Shown here piece by piece: positions 29,801 through 37,538 of a DNA stretch of 58,500 nt. Below the pieces are notes generated by a model. The model was given only the letters and a program-made list of their open reading frames with translations, searched no databases and was not told the origin of the DNA. Position 1 is the stretch's first letter. The number at the start of each line of letters is the position of its first letter. The DNA is taken from contig NZ_CP012024.1 in assembly GCF_001050115.1 (NCBI RefSeq), positions 37,501-96,000 on the forward strand, written 5' to 3'. The position numbers and the translations under genes are program-made. Source of the DNA: Bacillus smithii (lineage in GTDB: Bacteria > Bacillota > Bacilli > Bacillales > DSM-4216).

Positions 29801-30330
29801 CGCAAATGTTGAAAGAAGCGATTGAAGAAAGAAAAGGAATCACTGTGGAAGAAAAACCGCCTGTTTTTGAAGTGGAACTGGATATCGATGCTTATATTCC
29901 GGATGCTTATATTCCAGACGGACAGCAAAAAATTGAAATGTACAAACGGTTCCGTGCTCTTGAAACGTTGGAAGAAGTGGCTGAATTGCAAGAGGAAATG
30001 GTCGATCGTTTTGGTGAATATCCGAAAGAAGTAGAATATTTATTCCGAGTGGCGGAAATGAAAATCTTTGCGAAAGACGTTCATTTAGAGTCCATTAAGC
30101 AGACAAAAAATGAAGTGACGATTCTAGTCAGTGAAAAAGGGACACCGCTTTTAGACGGATCAAAAGTAGTAGAATTATGCCAAACATACGGTCGGATGAT
30201 GGGATATGGAATGGACGGGTATAAATTAAAAATTACGATGAATATTAAAAATGTTCCTGTAGAAAAATGGTTTTCTATTGCTTACAACATTATTCAAAAT
30301 TTAAAAGAAGCAAAAAAGAAAGCCTCTTGA
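26803..30330 (+). CDS. mfd: Transcription-repair coupling factor Mfd
   Basis: ATP-driven translocase that removes stalled RNA polymerase and recruits UvrABC to lesions. 1175 residues. Order: UvrB-homology domains 1-2 (GEFSLRGGILDIYP near 180), RNA polymerase-interacting domain with VGDYVVHVNHGIGKYLG (about 505-520), then RecG-like helicase: GDVGYGKTEVA (Walker A, ~655), LVPTTILAQQH, VDEEQRFGV (DEEQ box), TATPIPRTLHMS, TTIIETGVDIPN, QLRGRVGRS, and the C-terminal D7 UvrA-binding domain. ATG 26803 follows GAGGGGAG; an in-frame start at 26776 is rejected. Full length and intact. Confidence 0.98.
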   Translation: MLKNLENLLLTNDEIQSITQGVEIGLSEQLIAGLSGSARSLLISSVYHKTNRPTLVVTHNLLQAQKLYDDLIQSIPENEVYLYAANELIAAEISIASPELKAQRIEMLNHLTTSTKGVYIVPVAGLRKIFPPKDVWKRFQKMLSVGDEVDLDSFLQELVVMGYERADMVNTPGEFSLRGGILDIYPLTTPDPIRIEFFDTEIDSIRTFSIEDQRSIENLKEVSIGPFSEMPLDRDQLVIVGDRLQTALANSLKKVKNEKTKELLTQNIGNDVERLKTGSLPDQMAKYIAIAYEHPASLVDYLSDRGIVFFDELSRINEMNDSLEKEEAEWYTSLIEEGQMVHDLQVSHSLADILSSIKTPRLYFSLFLRHIPHTNPQNIVNLSCKPMQNFHGQMNVLKAETERWKHGKYTVVFLCSSKERMKKFQSDLEEYEIEASLLEEEENLFIGNHQILYGNLQTGFELPSLRLAVITEEELFNKKVKQSKRRQKLSNAERIKSYSELNVGDYVVHVNHGIGKYLGIKTLEINGVHKDYLHIKYQGTDQLYVPVDQIDLVQKYIASEGKEPKIYKLGGSEWKRVKKKVQSSVQDIADDLIKLYAEREASKGYAFSPDGDLQREFEAAFPYQETEDQLRSIQEIKRDMERERPMDRLLCGDVGYGKTEVALRAAFKAIMDGKQVAMLVPTTILAQQHYETMKERFRGYPINIGMLSRFRTRKQIQETIKGIKNGTIDIVVGTHRLLSKDVQYHDLGLLIVDEEQRFGVTHKERIKQLKTNVDVLTLTATPIPRTLHMSMLGVRDLSIIETPPENRFPVQTYVMEYNGTVVREAIERELARDGQVFFLYNRVEDIERKAEEISLLVPDARVTYAHGQMTESELEDVILSFLEGEYDVLVTTTIIETGVDIPNVNTLIVYDADRMGLSQLYQLRGRVGRSNRIAYAYFMYRKDKVLSETAEKRLQSIKEFTELGSGFKIAMRDLSIRGAGNLLGPQQHGFIDSVGFDLYSQMLKEAIEERKGITVEEKPPVFEVELDIDAYIPDAYIPDGQQKIEMYKRFRALETLEEVAELQEEMVDRFGEYPKEVEYLFRVAEMKIFAKDVHLESIKQTKNEVTILVSEKGTPLLDGSKVVELCQTYGRMMGYGMDGYKLKITMNIKNVPVEKWFSIAYNIIQNLKEAKKKAS

Positions 30331-30511
30331 ATAAGTCGGCACCCGAAAGGAGCCATTGACCTGTTTGCCGTGAAGTGAATGCTGTTTTTTGATCCGTTCC
30401 TCTTATGCAAAATGATGAAAAATTTTTATGGATAACTGTTGAAAAGAGTATAAACTGAAAATAATGCCTCGCTTGAAATATTTTTTATCAATAGAAAATT
30501 CTCACTGAAAG

Positions 30512-30541
30512 TGAATAGAACTTCTAAGTTGTTAGATACTA
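30512..30541 (+). promoter_or_regulatory. spoVT sigma-G promoter
   Basis: TGAATA (30512-30517), 17-bp spacer, GATACTA (30535-30541), one mismatch to CATNHTA. Gives a leader of about 78 nt. spoVT belongs to the sigma-G regulon in B. subtilis. Confidence 0.7.
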
Positions 30542-30625
30542 ACATCAACAAAATGAATGAATGTAAAACTGGCAAGCAAATAATGGATTGCCAAAAAATC
30601 ATCTGATGAAAGCGAGGCAGCAAAG

Positions 30626-31162
30626 ATGAAAGCAACAGGTATTGTTCGTCGTATTGATGATTTAGGACGTGTAGTCATTCCGAAAGAAATTCGCAGAACT
30701 CTTAGAATCCGCGAAGGAGACCCGCTTGAAATTTTTGTGGACCGGGATGGTGAAGTCATATTAAAAAAATATTCCCCGATAAGTGAATTGGGTGATTTTG
30801 CTAAAGAATACGGAGAAGCATTATATGACAGCCTAGGATGTTCGATCCTCATTTGTGACAGGGACGCAGTAATTTCTGTGTCCGGGGTGTCGAAAAAAGA
30901 ATATTTAAATAAAAACATTAGTGATTTGATTGAAAACGCTATGGAAGAACGACAGTCGGTGATCCAAACAAACCAAGGTGAGGTCTCTTTTGTTGATGGC
31001 CACGAAGAAACGGTTCAATCATACACCATTGCCCCAATTATCGCTAATGGCGATCCAATTGGAGCCGTTATTGTCTTTTCCACTGATCGAACGATAGGCG
31101 AAGTGGAGAAAAAAGCCGCGGAAACTGCTTCAGGATTTCTTGCACGGCAAATGGAACAATAA
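30626..31162 (+). CDS. spoVT: Stage V sporulation regulator SpoVT
   Basis: AbrB-type DNA-binding protein that modulates forespore sigma-G genes. 178 residues. N-terminal swapped-hairpin domain ATGIVRRIDDLGRVVIPKE (residues 3-21) resembles AbrB, and the C-terminal GAF-like domain (about 60-178) carries LGCSILICDRDAVISVSG. Length matches the B. subtilis protein. Own sigma-G promoter and terminator. Distinguished from AbrB by the GAF domain. Confidence 0.97.
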   Translation: MKATGIVRRIDDLGRVVIPKEIRRTLRIREGDPLEIFVDRDGEVILKKYSPISELGDFAKEYGEALYDSLGCSILICDRDAVISVSGVSKKEYLNKNISDLIENAMEERQSVIQTNQGEVSFVDGHEETVQSYTIAPIIANGDPIGAVIVFSTDRTIGEVEKKAAETASGFLARQMEQ

Positions 31163-31170
31163 GAACGGGA

Positions 31171-31199
31171 AGAGCAGCTTGAAAAAGCTGTTCTTTTTT
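31171..31199 (+). terminator. spoVT terminator
   Basis: AGAGCAGCTT-GAAA-AAGCTGTTCT followed by TTTTTC. Confidence 0.85.
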
Positions 31200-31311
31200 C
31201 ATAAGCAGGAGAAAACATACGAATTTTACACATCGTGAATCAGGAACGCCGCTTTTGCTTTAGATAAAAAGAAAAGAGAATTATTGGTATTCTGCAAACC
31301 TCTCATTTTGA

Positions 31312-31317
31312 TATAAT
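31312..31317 (+). promoter_or_regulatory. Possible -10 of the yabM-yabN-rqcP promoter
   Basis: TATAAT 48 bases before the yabM start; the -35 (TTCTGC, 16-bp spacer) is poor. Confidence 0.35.
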
Positions 31318-31364
31318 ACATTCGACTATAGATGCTTATTATATGGAAGAAAGGCGGCGTTCTT

Positions 31365-32960
31365 TTGTCGAATCAATCATCACAGATATTTATGAAAGGA
31401 GCGCTAACGCTGACCGTTGCAGCACTTGCTGTCAAAGTGCTCAGTGCAGTTTATAGAATTCCTTTTCAAAACATTGTCGGGGATGTAGGCTTTTACATAT
31501 ATCAACAAGTATATCCGATTTATGGAATTGCGGTTGCCTTTTCTACTTATGGTTTTCCTGTGGCTGTTTCAAAATTGATAGCGCAAGGAGAAGAAAAGGA
31601 CAAAAGCAGAATATTAACTGCTTCTTTTGTATTTTTGTCGCTGCTGGGAGTGCTATTGTTTTTAGCACTTTATTTTCAAGCAAAAACGATCGCAGCGGTA
31701 ATGGGTGATCCGAAATTGGCAAGGCTCATTCAAATCATTTCACTATCCTTTTTACTGATGCCGTTTTTATCCGTTGCAAGAGGACTTTTCCAAGGAAAAG
31801 GCGATATGGTGCCGACTGCCGTTTCCCAAGTGACTGAGCAATTGATGAGAGTTGGGGCGATATTAGGCTTTTCCTATTGGTTTATCCATTTAGGCAGTAA
31901 TTTGTATACTGTCGGCGGGGCTGTTCTTTTTGGATCGATTATGGGCGGATTGGCTTCCTCTATCGTGTTGATTTTTTTCTTAAAGCATAGGAGAGAGTCC
32001 ATTTTTTATGTTCACCGCTTTTCTTTTGGCGAAATGGAAAGACGGTTGATCCAAACTTTAGTGCTGGAAGGCGTTGCGATTTGCTTATCTAGCATGATGC
32101 TTGTTCTCTTTCAATTTATGGATGCTTTAAGTTTATATTCGTCGCTAGTTGATTCAGGGATATCGAAATCGGCTGCAAAAGTTGCGAAAGGCGTCTATGA
32201 CCGAGGGCAGCCGCTTTTGCAATTGGGAACGGTGGTCGCCACATCCTTTTCATTGACGCTTGTGCCGCTTATTAGCGCCAGCTATCAAGAAAGCGATTAT
32301 GAGTCTGTTCACAAGAGCGTTCGCATTGCCGTAAAAATCAGCTTTGTCATAGGCCTTGCTGCCATGGTAGGGTTGTTAAATATTCTCGTTCCAACCAATA
32401 TTATGCTATTTGAGAATGGATCTGGGTCCAATATTTTGGCGTTCTTTAGCGCTGGCATTTTGCTTAGCTCAATGGCGCTTACCTTTTCGGGAATTTTGCA
32501 AGGGGTAGGATCGCCGTATTTTCCTGCTATCGTCCTCTTCATCGGTCTTGTCGTTAAATTTGTCGGGAACTTATATCTTGTCCATATGTGTGGAGCAGTG
32601 GGAGCAGCTTTTTCCACGGTTCTTTCATTGCTGTTGACATCCTTGATTTTGTTTTTGAAAATCAAAACATTAATGCGCATTCAAGTGCTGCCATGGTCAT
32701 CCGTTGGTCAAAGTCTTCTAGCGGCGGCAGCTATGACTGTTCTTTTACAAGTATGGTCGTTTCTTTTCCGATGCTTGGATTTTTCCGGCACCCGTCTGCA
32801 AGCGGCGCTGGAAGCAGTCGGTGGTGTTTTTCTAGGCGGCACTGTTTTTCTAGTGCTTATCTTAAAAATGAAGATATTCTCCAAAGAAGAATTGGTTTTG
32901 TTTCCGTTTGGCAGGAAATTGGTTCAAATAAGTGAAAAACTGAATGGGAGAAATGTATAA
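31365..32960 (+). CDS. yabM: Polysaccharide-export/flippase-type membrane protein YabM (MOP superfamily)
   Basis: Integral membrane protein of the MVF/PST branch of the MOP (MATE/MurJ) superfamily, about 531 residues with roughly 14 hydrophobic helices. Relatives include SpoVB and Amj/MurJ-type lipid-linked oligosaccharide flippases; the substrate here is unknown. Seen: VLSAVYRIPFQNIVGDVGFYIYQQ split as the amphipathic first helix, GFPVAVSKL, and RGLFQGKGDMVPTAVSQV, family hallmarks. The TTG at 31365 is chosen for the AAAGGCGG SD; the ATG at 31332 is the alternative. Overlaps yabN by one base (TAATG), so coupled. Confidence 0.88.
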   Translation: MSNQSSQIFMKGALTLTVAALAVKVLSAVYRIPFQNIVGDVGFYIYQQVYPIYGIAVAFSTYGFPVAVSKLIAQGEEKDKSRILTASFVFLSLLGVLLFLALYFQAKTIAAVMGDPKLARLIQIISLSFLLMPFLSVARGLFQGKGDMVPTAVSQVTEQLMRVGAILGFSYWFIHLGSNLYTVGGAVLFGSIMGGLASSIVLIFFLKHRRESIFYVHRFSFGEMERRLIQTLVLEGVAICLSSMMLVLFQFMDALSLYSSLVDSGISKSAAKVAKGVYDRGQPLLQLGTVVATSFSLTLVPLISASYQESDYESVHKSVRIAVKISFVIGLAAMVGLLNILVPTNIMLFENGSGSNILAFFSAGILLSSMALTFSGILQGVGSPYFPAIVLFIGLVVKFVGNLYLVHMCGAVGAAFSTVLSLLLTSLILFLKIKTLMRIQVLPWSSVGQSLLAAAAMTVLLQVWSFLFRCLDFSGTRLQAALEAVGGVFLGGTVFLVLILKMKIFSKEELVLFPFGRKLVQISEKLNGRNV

Positions 32961-34426
32961 TGGCTTATAAAATAACGATTGTTGGATTGGGAGCAGGTGA
33001 TATAGACCAGCTCCCATTAGGAGTCTATAAACGGTTGAAAAAAGAGTCTTTCGTCTTTTTGCGGACAAAGGAGCATCCTGTCGTCCGACAGCTGGAGGAA
33101 GAAGGTGTTTCGTTTATCAGTTTTGATTCTGTTTACGAACAACACGACCAATTTGAACAAGTGTACGAAGAAATAGTCGAGCGTTTGTTGAACAAAGCAA
33201 AAGAGGAAGATATTCTATATGCTGTTCCAGGGCATCCCCTTGTGGCTGAAAAAACAGTCCAGCTTTTGCTTGAAAGGGGAAAAGATGCGGATGTGGATGT
33301 GGTGATCGGCGGCGGGCAAAGCTTTTTGGATTCGTTGTTTGCCGCTCTGAAAATCGATCCTGTAGAAGGATTTCAATTTTTGGACGGGACTGATCTGCAT
33401 AGAGATGATATACATGTCCGCGGGCATATCATCATTGGGCAGGTGTACGATTCTTTCGTAGCATCCGATGTGAAGCTGACACTAATGGAAAAATACCCGG
33501 ACGACTATCCGATTTATATCGTTCACGCGGCAGGATCGAGCGAGGAAAAAATAGTGAAAGTGCCCCTTTACCAATTGGATCATGAAATTTCTTCCGTCAA
33601 CAATCTAACCTCCATTTATGTACCGCCGGTGAAGGATGACTTTGTTTACCGCGAATTTTCCTCATTGAGGGAAATCATTCGCATATTGCGGGGACCAAAT
33701 GGTTGTCCTTGGGATAAAAAACAGACTCATCAGTCGTTAAAAAAATACTTAATAGAAGAATGTTATGAACTTTTATCCGCCATTGATCACGATGACATTG
33801 ATAATATGATTGAAGAGTTGGGAGATGTTCTTCTTCAAGTGATGCTTCATTCTCAAATCGGCGAGGACGAAGGTTTGTTTTCGATAGAAGATGTGCTGGA
33901 ATCCATATCCCGAAAGATGGTGCATCGGCATCCACACGTATTCGGAGATGAAACCGCTAAAACGGCGGAAGAGGTTGTGAAAAACTGGGAAGCCATTAAA
34001 CAGAGGGAAAAGGGCAGAAGCGCTAAAGGCGGCGGTATTTTAGAGGAAATCGAAAAAGGACTTCCGGCCGTTATTAGAGCGTACGAAATTCAAAAGAAAG
34101 CAGCAAAAACAGGCTTTGATTGGGAGAAAGCGGACGAAGCAGCTCAAAAAGTGGAAGAAGAATGGCGGGAATTTTTAGATGAAGTCAAAAGCGGCGACAA
34201 AAAGAAACAAGTGGATGAATTGGGGGATGTGTTATTTGCATTAATCAATACAGCGCGCTTTTTCTCCATTCATCCGGAAGAAGCCCTTGCTCAAGCAAAT
34301 GATAAATTTATTAGGCGGTTTTCTTATGTGGAACAGAAAGTGAAGGAAAGCGGTCAATCTTTCCAAGATTTCTCCTTAACGGAACTTGACCGTTTTTGGA
34401 ATGAGGCAAAAGAAAAAGGACTTTGA
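32960..34426 (+). CDS. yabN: YabN: tetrapyrrole methylase domain fused to MazG NTP pyrophosphohydrolase
   Basis: 488 residues. The N-terminal third (1-220) has the SAM-dependent tetrapyrrole-methylase fold (ITIVGLGAGDIDQL; GHPLVAEKTVQLL). Two MazG-type units follow: LREIIRILRGPNGCPWDKKQTHQSLKKYL region (about 230-330) with EECYELLSAID and EELGDVLLQVMLH, the EExxE/ExxD metal motif, and a second with EEEWREFLDEV and DELGDVLFALIN. House-cleaning hydrolysis of abnormal NTPs is the family role of MazG; the methylase partner's job is unknown. Co-translated with yabM and followed by rqcP. Confidence 0.94.
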   Translation: MAYKITIVGLGAGDIDQLPLGVYKRLKKESFVFLRTKEHPVVRQLEEEGVSFISFDSVYEQHDQFEQVYEEIVERLLNKAKEEDILYAVPGHPLVAEKTVQLLLERGKDADVDVVIGGGQSFLDSLFAALKIDPVEGFQFLDGTDLHRDDIHVRGHIIIGQVYDSFVASDVKLTLMEKYPDDYPIYIVHAAGSSEEKIVKVPLYQLDHEISSVNNLTSIYVPPVKDDFVYREFSSLREIIRILRGPNGCPWDKKQTHQSLKKYLIEECYELLSAIDHDDIDNMIEELGDVLLQVMLHSQIGEDEGLFSIEDVLESISRKMVHRHPHVFGDETAKTAEEVVKNWEAIKQREKGRSAKGGGILEEIEKGLPAVIRAYEIQKKAAKTGFDWEKADEAAQKVEEEWREFLDEVKSGDKKKQVDELGDVLFALINTARFFSIHPEEALAQANDKFIRRFSYVEQKVKESGQSFQDFSLTELDRFWNEAKEKGL

Positions 34427-34492
34427 AAATAGCAAATCTTTTATAACAAACCATCTAAATGTGAAAACACTCTTTAAAAAGGGGGAGAAGCA

Positions 34493-34762
34493 ATGGAAAC
34501 GATGCGGTTGGATAAATTTTTAAAGGTTTCGCGCATTATTAAAAGAAGAACGTTAGCAAAAGAAGTTGCGGATCAAGGCAGGGTATTCGTGAACGGACAG
34601 CAAGCAAAAGCGAGCACGAATGTAAAGGCAGGAGACGAATTGACCATCCGTCTTGGACAAAAAATCATAAAGGTTCGTGTTGAAAGTCTTCAGGAATCTA
34701 CCCGGAAAGAAGACGCAGCGAGTCTCTATTCCGTATTGTCCGAAGAAAAAATAGAAGAATGA
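34493..34762 (+). CDS. rqcP: RqcP (YabO), S4-domain ribosome-quality-control factor
   Basis: Small S4-type RNA-binding protein (Hsp15 family) that works with RqcH at the 50S P-site in poly-alanine tailing of stalled nascent chains. 89 residues. S4 motif: RLDKFLKVSRIIKRRTLAKE and GRVFVNGQQAKAS, full domain. ATG 34493 follows GGGGGAG with good spacing; relatives start at the internal methionine 34502, which has a poor SD distance here. Last gene of the yabM-yabN-rqcP set; two terminators follow. Confidence 0.94.
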   Translation: METMRLDKFLKVSRIIKRRTLAKEVADQGRVFVNGQQAKASTNVKAGDELTIRLGQKIIKVRVESLQESTRKEDAASLYSVLSEEKIEE

Positions 34763-35072
34763 ACTGAGGCTTTCTCCAAAGCCCCTTTTTAACAAGAAGA
34801 CCCGCCGAGATATATCTATTTATCTCGACGGGTTTTTCTTTTGGGTGGCTTTCTTTCTGAAGCAGGCGGTTCTTTTCCTCCACTTGTTTCAGAAGATTGT
34901 AGGTGATGGCAATCAGCCCGATTCGATTGTACCAATCCAGCTCTCCCAGCAAGGTACGGGAGTCTTGCGGACCGTCCGCGGAAATCAAGTGAAATTCTCG
35001 ATTGTCAACGCTCCCCGAAAACCATTCCTTCCATAAAAAACAGGCTTGTTCTATTTCTTCTCTTGCGTGCAT
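34698..35072 (-). CDS. Hypothetical small protein, antisense to the rqcP 3' end
   Basis: 124-codon open frame on the minus strand. I do not recognise it. The first ~80 residues look protein-like: MHAREEIEQACFLWKEW, then FHLISADGPQDSRTLL and LDWYNRIGLIAITYNLL, with helical patterns rich in Glu/Lys/Leu and ordinary codon use. The last ~45 residues are unconvincing, because they are antisense to the two terminators and to the rqcP end; the gene may originally have stopped near 34830 or be decaying. No SD is visible before the ATG, which lowers confidence. Possibly a lineage-specific gene inserted between rqcP and yabP, which adjoin in B. subtilis. Confidence 0.35.
   Translation of the reverse strand: MHAREEIEQACFLWKEWFSGSVDNREFHLISADGPQDSRTLLGELDWYNRIGLIAITYNLLKQVEEKNRLLQKESHPKEKPVEINRYISAGLLVKKGLWRKPQFILLFFLRTIRNRDSLRLLSG
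34766..34790 (+). terminator. rqcP terminator 1
   Basis: GGCTTT-CTCC-AAAGCC followed by CCTTTTT. Confidence 0.7.
34801..34837 (+). terminator. rqcP terminator 2
   Basis: CCCGCCGAGATA...TATCTCGACGGG followed by TTTTTC. Stronger than the first; one mismatch. Confidence 0.85.
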
Positions 35073-35230
35073 ATGTATTGTTACAAAGCATGTACTTTTT
35101 CAAGGCTTCCGTTTATAAGTAGATCCCTTTGGTTTCTCAGTTGGTTCAGACTAAAAAACAAATACAAATGACCAAGACGATGACGGACAAAGCCTTTTAA
35201 AAAGCGATGAAAGGAAGCGGGGGAGAAACT

Positions 35231-35530
35231 ATGGCGCAATTTCAAGAGTCTAAAAATAATGGATCATATCAAGAACACGATGTCACTATGAGGGGCAGAA
35301 AACTGCTTGATATCACAGGCGTAAAGCAAGTAGAAAGTTTTGATAATGAGGAGTTTTTGCTTGAAACAGTCATGGGTTTTTTGTCTATTCGAGGTGAAAA
35401 TCTTCAGATGAAAAATTTGGATGTCGATCAAGGAATTGTATCGATCAAAGGGAGGGTATATGACCTTATTTATTTGGATGATCAGCATGGGGAGAAAGCT
35501 AAAGGGTTCTTTAGCAAGTTGTTTCGATGA
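35231..35530 (+). CDS. yabP: Sporulation protein YabP
   Basis: 99-residue YabP/YqfC family protein, needed for spore cortex formation; mother-cell (sigma-E) expressed in B. subtilis. The central region RKLLDITGVKQVESFD and FLSIRGENLQMKNLDVDQG carries the family's beta-rich core. ATG 35231 follows GGGGGAG; the in-frame 35207 start is rejected. A weak sigma-E-like pair (GCATATG 35069, CATGTACT 35089) lies upstream. Its stop overlaps the yabQ start (ATGA), so the two cortex genes are translated together. Confidence 0.93.
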   Translation: MAQFQESKNNGSYQEHDVTMRGRKLLDITGVKQVESFDNEEFLLETVMGFLSIRGENLQMKNLDVDQGIVSIKGRVYDLIYLDDQHGEKAKGFFSKLFR

Positions 35531-36156
35531 GCTTGACAACTCAGTTTTATACTATGCTTGCCATGATTGCAATGGGAAGCTTTTTTGGTGCATCGTTTGA
35601 TACGTACAACCGATTTTTAAAAAGAAGCAAGCGGAATAGGTGGATCGTCTTTTTTCACGATGTGCTTTTTTGGGCCGTGGAAGGACTTCTTATTTTTTAC
35701 ATTTTATTTCTTGTGAATTATGGGGAAATTCGATTTTATATTTTTCTTGCTTTATTATGCGGTTTTGCTGCTTATCAGGCGCTTTTGAAAAGAGGATTTT
35801 TAGTCATATTGGAAAGTGTCATAACATTTGTAGCTACTGTTTACAAATTTATGTTAAAAACTCTTTACAATTTCATTTATATTCCAGTAAAGTATATTTT
35901 TTTGTTTACTCAAACTGCTATAATAATAATGGGAAAATCAATATTGATGTTAACGCTTGCCATATGGAAAGTATTGTTTTGGCTTTTAAAAGCCGTTGCA
36001 TTACCGTTTCATTGGATTCTTAAAGGATTTTGGAAGTTATTGCCGGAATCGTTTAAAATATTCGTCGATAAGTTCTTGGCACGTTTAAAAGGAACTTTTG
36101 GAAAAATAAAGAATACTATTACTAAACTGTTGGACGGAGTACGCAAAAAGAAGTAA
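35527..36156 (+). CDS. yabQ: Spore cortex membrane protein YabQ
   Basis: 209-residue membrane protein located in the forespore outer membrane and required for cortex synthesis in B. subtilis. About five hydrophobic segments in the first 165 residues (FYTMLAMIAMGSFFGASF first), then a basic C-terminal tail (KLLDGVRKKK). RBS lies within the yabP end and translation overlaps by 4 bases. Sequence composition is F/I/L/K-rich, normal for the family. Directly upstream of divIC. Confidence 0.93.
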   Translation: MSLTTQFYTMLAMIAMGSFFGASFDTYNRFLKRSKRNRWIVFFHDVLFWAVEGLLIFYILFLVNYGEIRFYIFLALLCGFAAYQALLKRGFLVILESVITFVATVYKFMLKTLYNFIYIPVKYIFLFTQTAIIIMGKSILMLTLAIWKVLFWLLKAVALPFHWILKGFWKLLPESFKIFVDKFLARLKGTFGKIKNTITKLLDGVRKKK

Positions 36157-36178
36157 ATACTGGAAAGGGAGGTTTGGA

Positions 36179-36574
36179 ATGGCGGTTCGAAACGTAAAGG
36201 GAATCACTTCCATTAGAAACACATATGTGGAAAACGAAGAAAAGAAACAATATTTGATGCAGCAACGAAAAAAGAAACTATACAGAAGATTGATTGCTTT
36301 TTCCTCCTTATTCTTAATCATCACCATCCTTTTAGTTTCGACACTTATATCTCAAACTTCCCGTTTGGAAGAAAAACAGCGGCAAAAAGCACAATTGGAA
36401 CATTCGTTGGCCAAGCTTGAAAAAAAACAGGTTTTACTGAAAGAAGAATTGGCAAAATTAAAGGATGACGACTATGTTGCCAAGCTAGCCCGTGAAAAAT
36501 ATTTTTTGTCGGATAAAGGTGAGATCATTTTTTATCTCCCCAAGGAGAAAAAGAAAGAAAAGGATGTGGAGTAG
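36179..36574 (+). CDS. divIC: Cell-division protein DivIC
   Basis: Septum-forming FtsB/DivIC protein of the DivIB-DivIC-FtsL divisome complex. 131 residues. Cytoplasmic N-terminal ~38 residues (basic), one TM helix (about 39-58, LIAFSSLFLIITILLVSTL), then an extracytoplasmic coiled coil LEEKQRQKAQLEHSLAKLE, and the FtsB-type motif YVAKLAREKYFLSDKGEI. Type II orientation. SD GGAGG; 22 bases behind yabQ. Confidence 0.95.
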   Translation: MAVRNVKGITSIRNTYVENEEKKQYLMQQRKKKLYRRLIAFSSLFLIITILLVSTLISQTSRLEEKQRQKAQLEHSLAKLEKKQVLLKEELAKLKDDDYVAKLAREKYFLSDKGEIIFYLPKEKKKEKDVE

Positions 36575-36649
36575 TCTTATTGACACTCCTTTTTTCCGAT
36601 ATATAATATAAGATAAGCTTGATATTTTTTAAGGAGGAACAATTTTTTT

Positions 36650-37078
36650 ATGTCAATTGAAGTAGGCAGCAAGTTACAAGGAAAAGTAACAGGCATCACG
36701 AATTTTGGAGCGTTTGTTGAATTGCCTGATGGCTCCACGGGGTTGGTGCACATTAGCGAGGTTGCCGATAATTATGTAAAGGATATCCACGATCATTTAA
36801 ATGTCGGTGATCAAGTAGAAGTAAAAGTGCTCAACGTTGAGAATGACGGAAAAATAGGGTTATCGATCCGCAAAGCAAAAGATCAGCCCCAACATTCAAG
36901 CCATAATCATCATGGAAACCAGCGTCCGCAACGGCACAACAAAGGAAATGATCATCGTTCCAAAGAAAGTTTCGAACAGAAGATGGCCCGCTTTTTAAAA
37001 GAAAGTGAAGATCGTCTGTCTTCTTTAAAACGTCATACCGAATCCCGTCGTGGAGGCAGGGGGGCAAGAAGAGGCTAA
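36650..37078 (+). CDS. yabR: S1 RNA-binding domain protein YabR
   Basis: 142-residue protein with a single S1 domain at the N terminus (residues 1-75): GSKLQGKVTGITNFGAFVEL, GLVHISEVADNYV, VKVLNVENDGKIGLSIRKA. The C-terminal half is low-complexity, rich in His, Gln, Arg, Asn and Gly (HNHHGNQRPQRHNKGND; ends in GGRGARRG), typical of this polynucleotide phosphorylase-like S1 family. RNA binding is likely; role not established. SD AAGGAGGAA. Confidence 0.94.
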   Translation: MSIEVGSKLQGKVTGITNFGAFVELPDGSTGLVHISEVADNYVKDIHDHLNVGDQVEVKVLNVENDGKIGLSIRKAKDQPQHSSHNHHGNQRPQRHNKGNDHRSKESFEQKMARFLKESEDRLSSLKRHTESRRGGRGARRG

Positions 37079-37159
37079 CTTGCTGTCTATTTCAAGCAGG
37101 GGCCGTAAGATTTTTATTGTTCTTATAAATAAACCTATTTTTCCATAACGGGGTAATCA

Positions 37160-37184
37160 GCCTCATTTTATGATGAGGCGTTTT
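37160..37184 (+). terminator. yabR terminator
   Basis: GCCTCAT-N6-ATGAGGC followed by GTTTTGC. Tail is short. Confidence 0.65.
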
Positions 37185-37251
37185 GCGTGCTGTTGTTGGA
37201 TCTTTGGAAGAATGAACTTTGTGTCGTTTCGGTGACATACGGTTTTCAAAG

Positions 37252-37315
37252 TCAGATCCTTTTTTCAAACACCCGTTCTAAATGAGAATGGAAAAGAGTT
37301 TGAAAAAGGACTGGA
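37252..37315. other. Unexplained 64-base imperfect hairpin
   Basis: Nested inverted repeats: outer arms TCCTTTTTTCAAAC (37257-37270) and GTTTGAAAAAGGA (37298-37310), inner CCGTTCT/AGAATGG, and GTC/GAC beyond the outer arms. No T-tract and no ORF. It lies in the 358-base gap between yabR and the convergent tRNA-Met. I recognise no RNA family or repeat. Confidence 0.5.
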
Positions 37316-37383
37316 CCCCTATTTTGAAGAGGAAAATAGGATTTATTTAACGCTTTAATATGAAAGCATCGCTTTTTATATAC

Positions 37384-37422
37384 AAAAAGCCAAAGAGATT
37401 AATCCCTCTTTGGCTTTTTTTT
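37384..37422. terminator. Bidirectional terminator at the tRNA-Met 3' end
   Basis: Arms AAAAAGCCAAAGAG (37384-37397) and CTCTTTGGCTTTTTTT (37406-37421). On the minus strand it follows the tRNA by about 15 bases. Confidence 0.85.
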
Positions 37423-37436
37423 ACTTAATCGATCGA

Positions 37437-37510
37437 TAGCGGCGGAGGGAATCGAACCCCCGACCTCACGGGTATGAACCGTACGCTCTAGCCAGCTGAG
37501 CTACGCCGCC
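37437..37510 (-). tRNA. tRNA-Met (CAT), elongator type
   Basis: 74-nt cloverleaf on the minus strand: acceptor GGCGGCG pairs with CGCCGCT, D-arm GCTCAGCTGGCTAGAGC, anticodon loop TTCATAC (anticodon CAT), T-arm with GGTTCGATTCC, discriminator A. The G1-U72 pair and lack of the initiator's three G-C anticodon-stem pairs point to elongator tRNA. The 3' CCA is not encoded (the sequence continues TCG). It is nearly the B. subtilis trnSL-Met sequence, but the gene lies on the opposite strand to its neighbours. Own promoter and terminator. Confidence 0.95.
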
Positions 37511-37538
37511 AAAGTATGTGATTTGAAACACAATGAAT

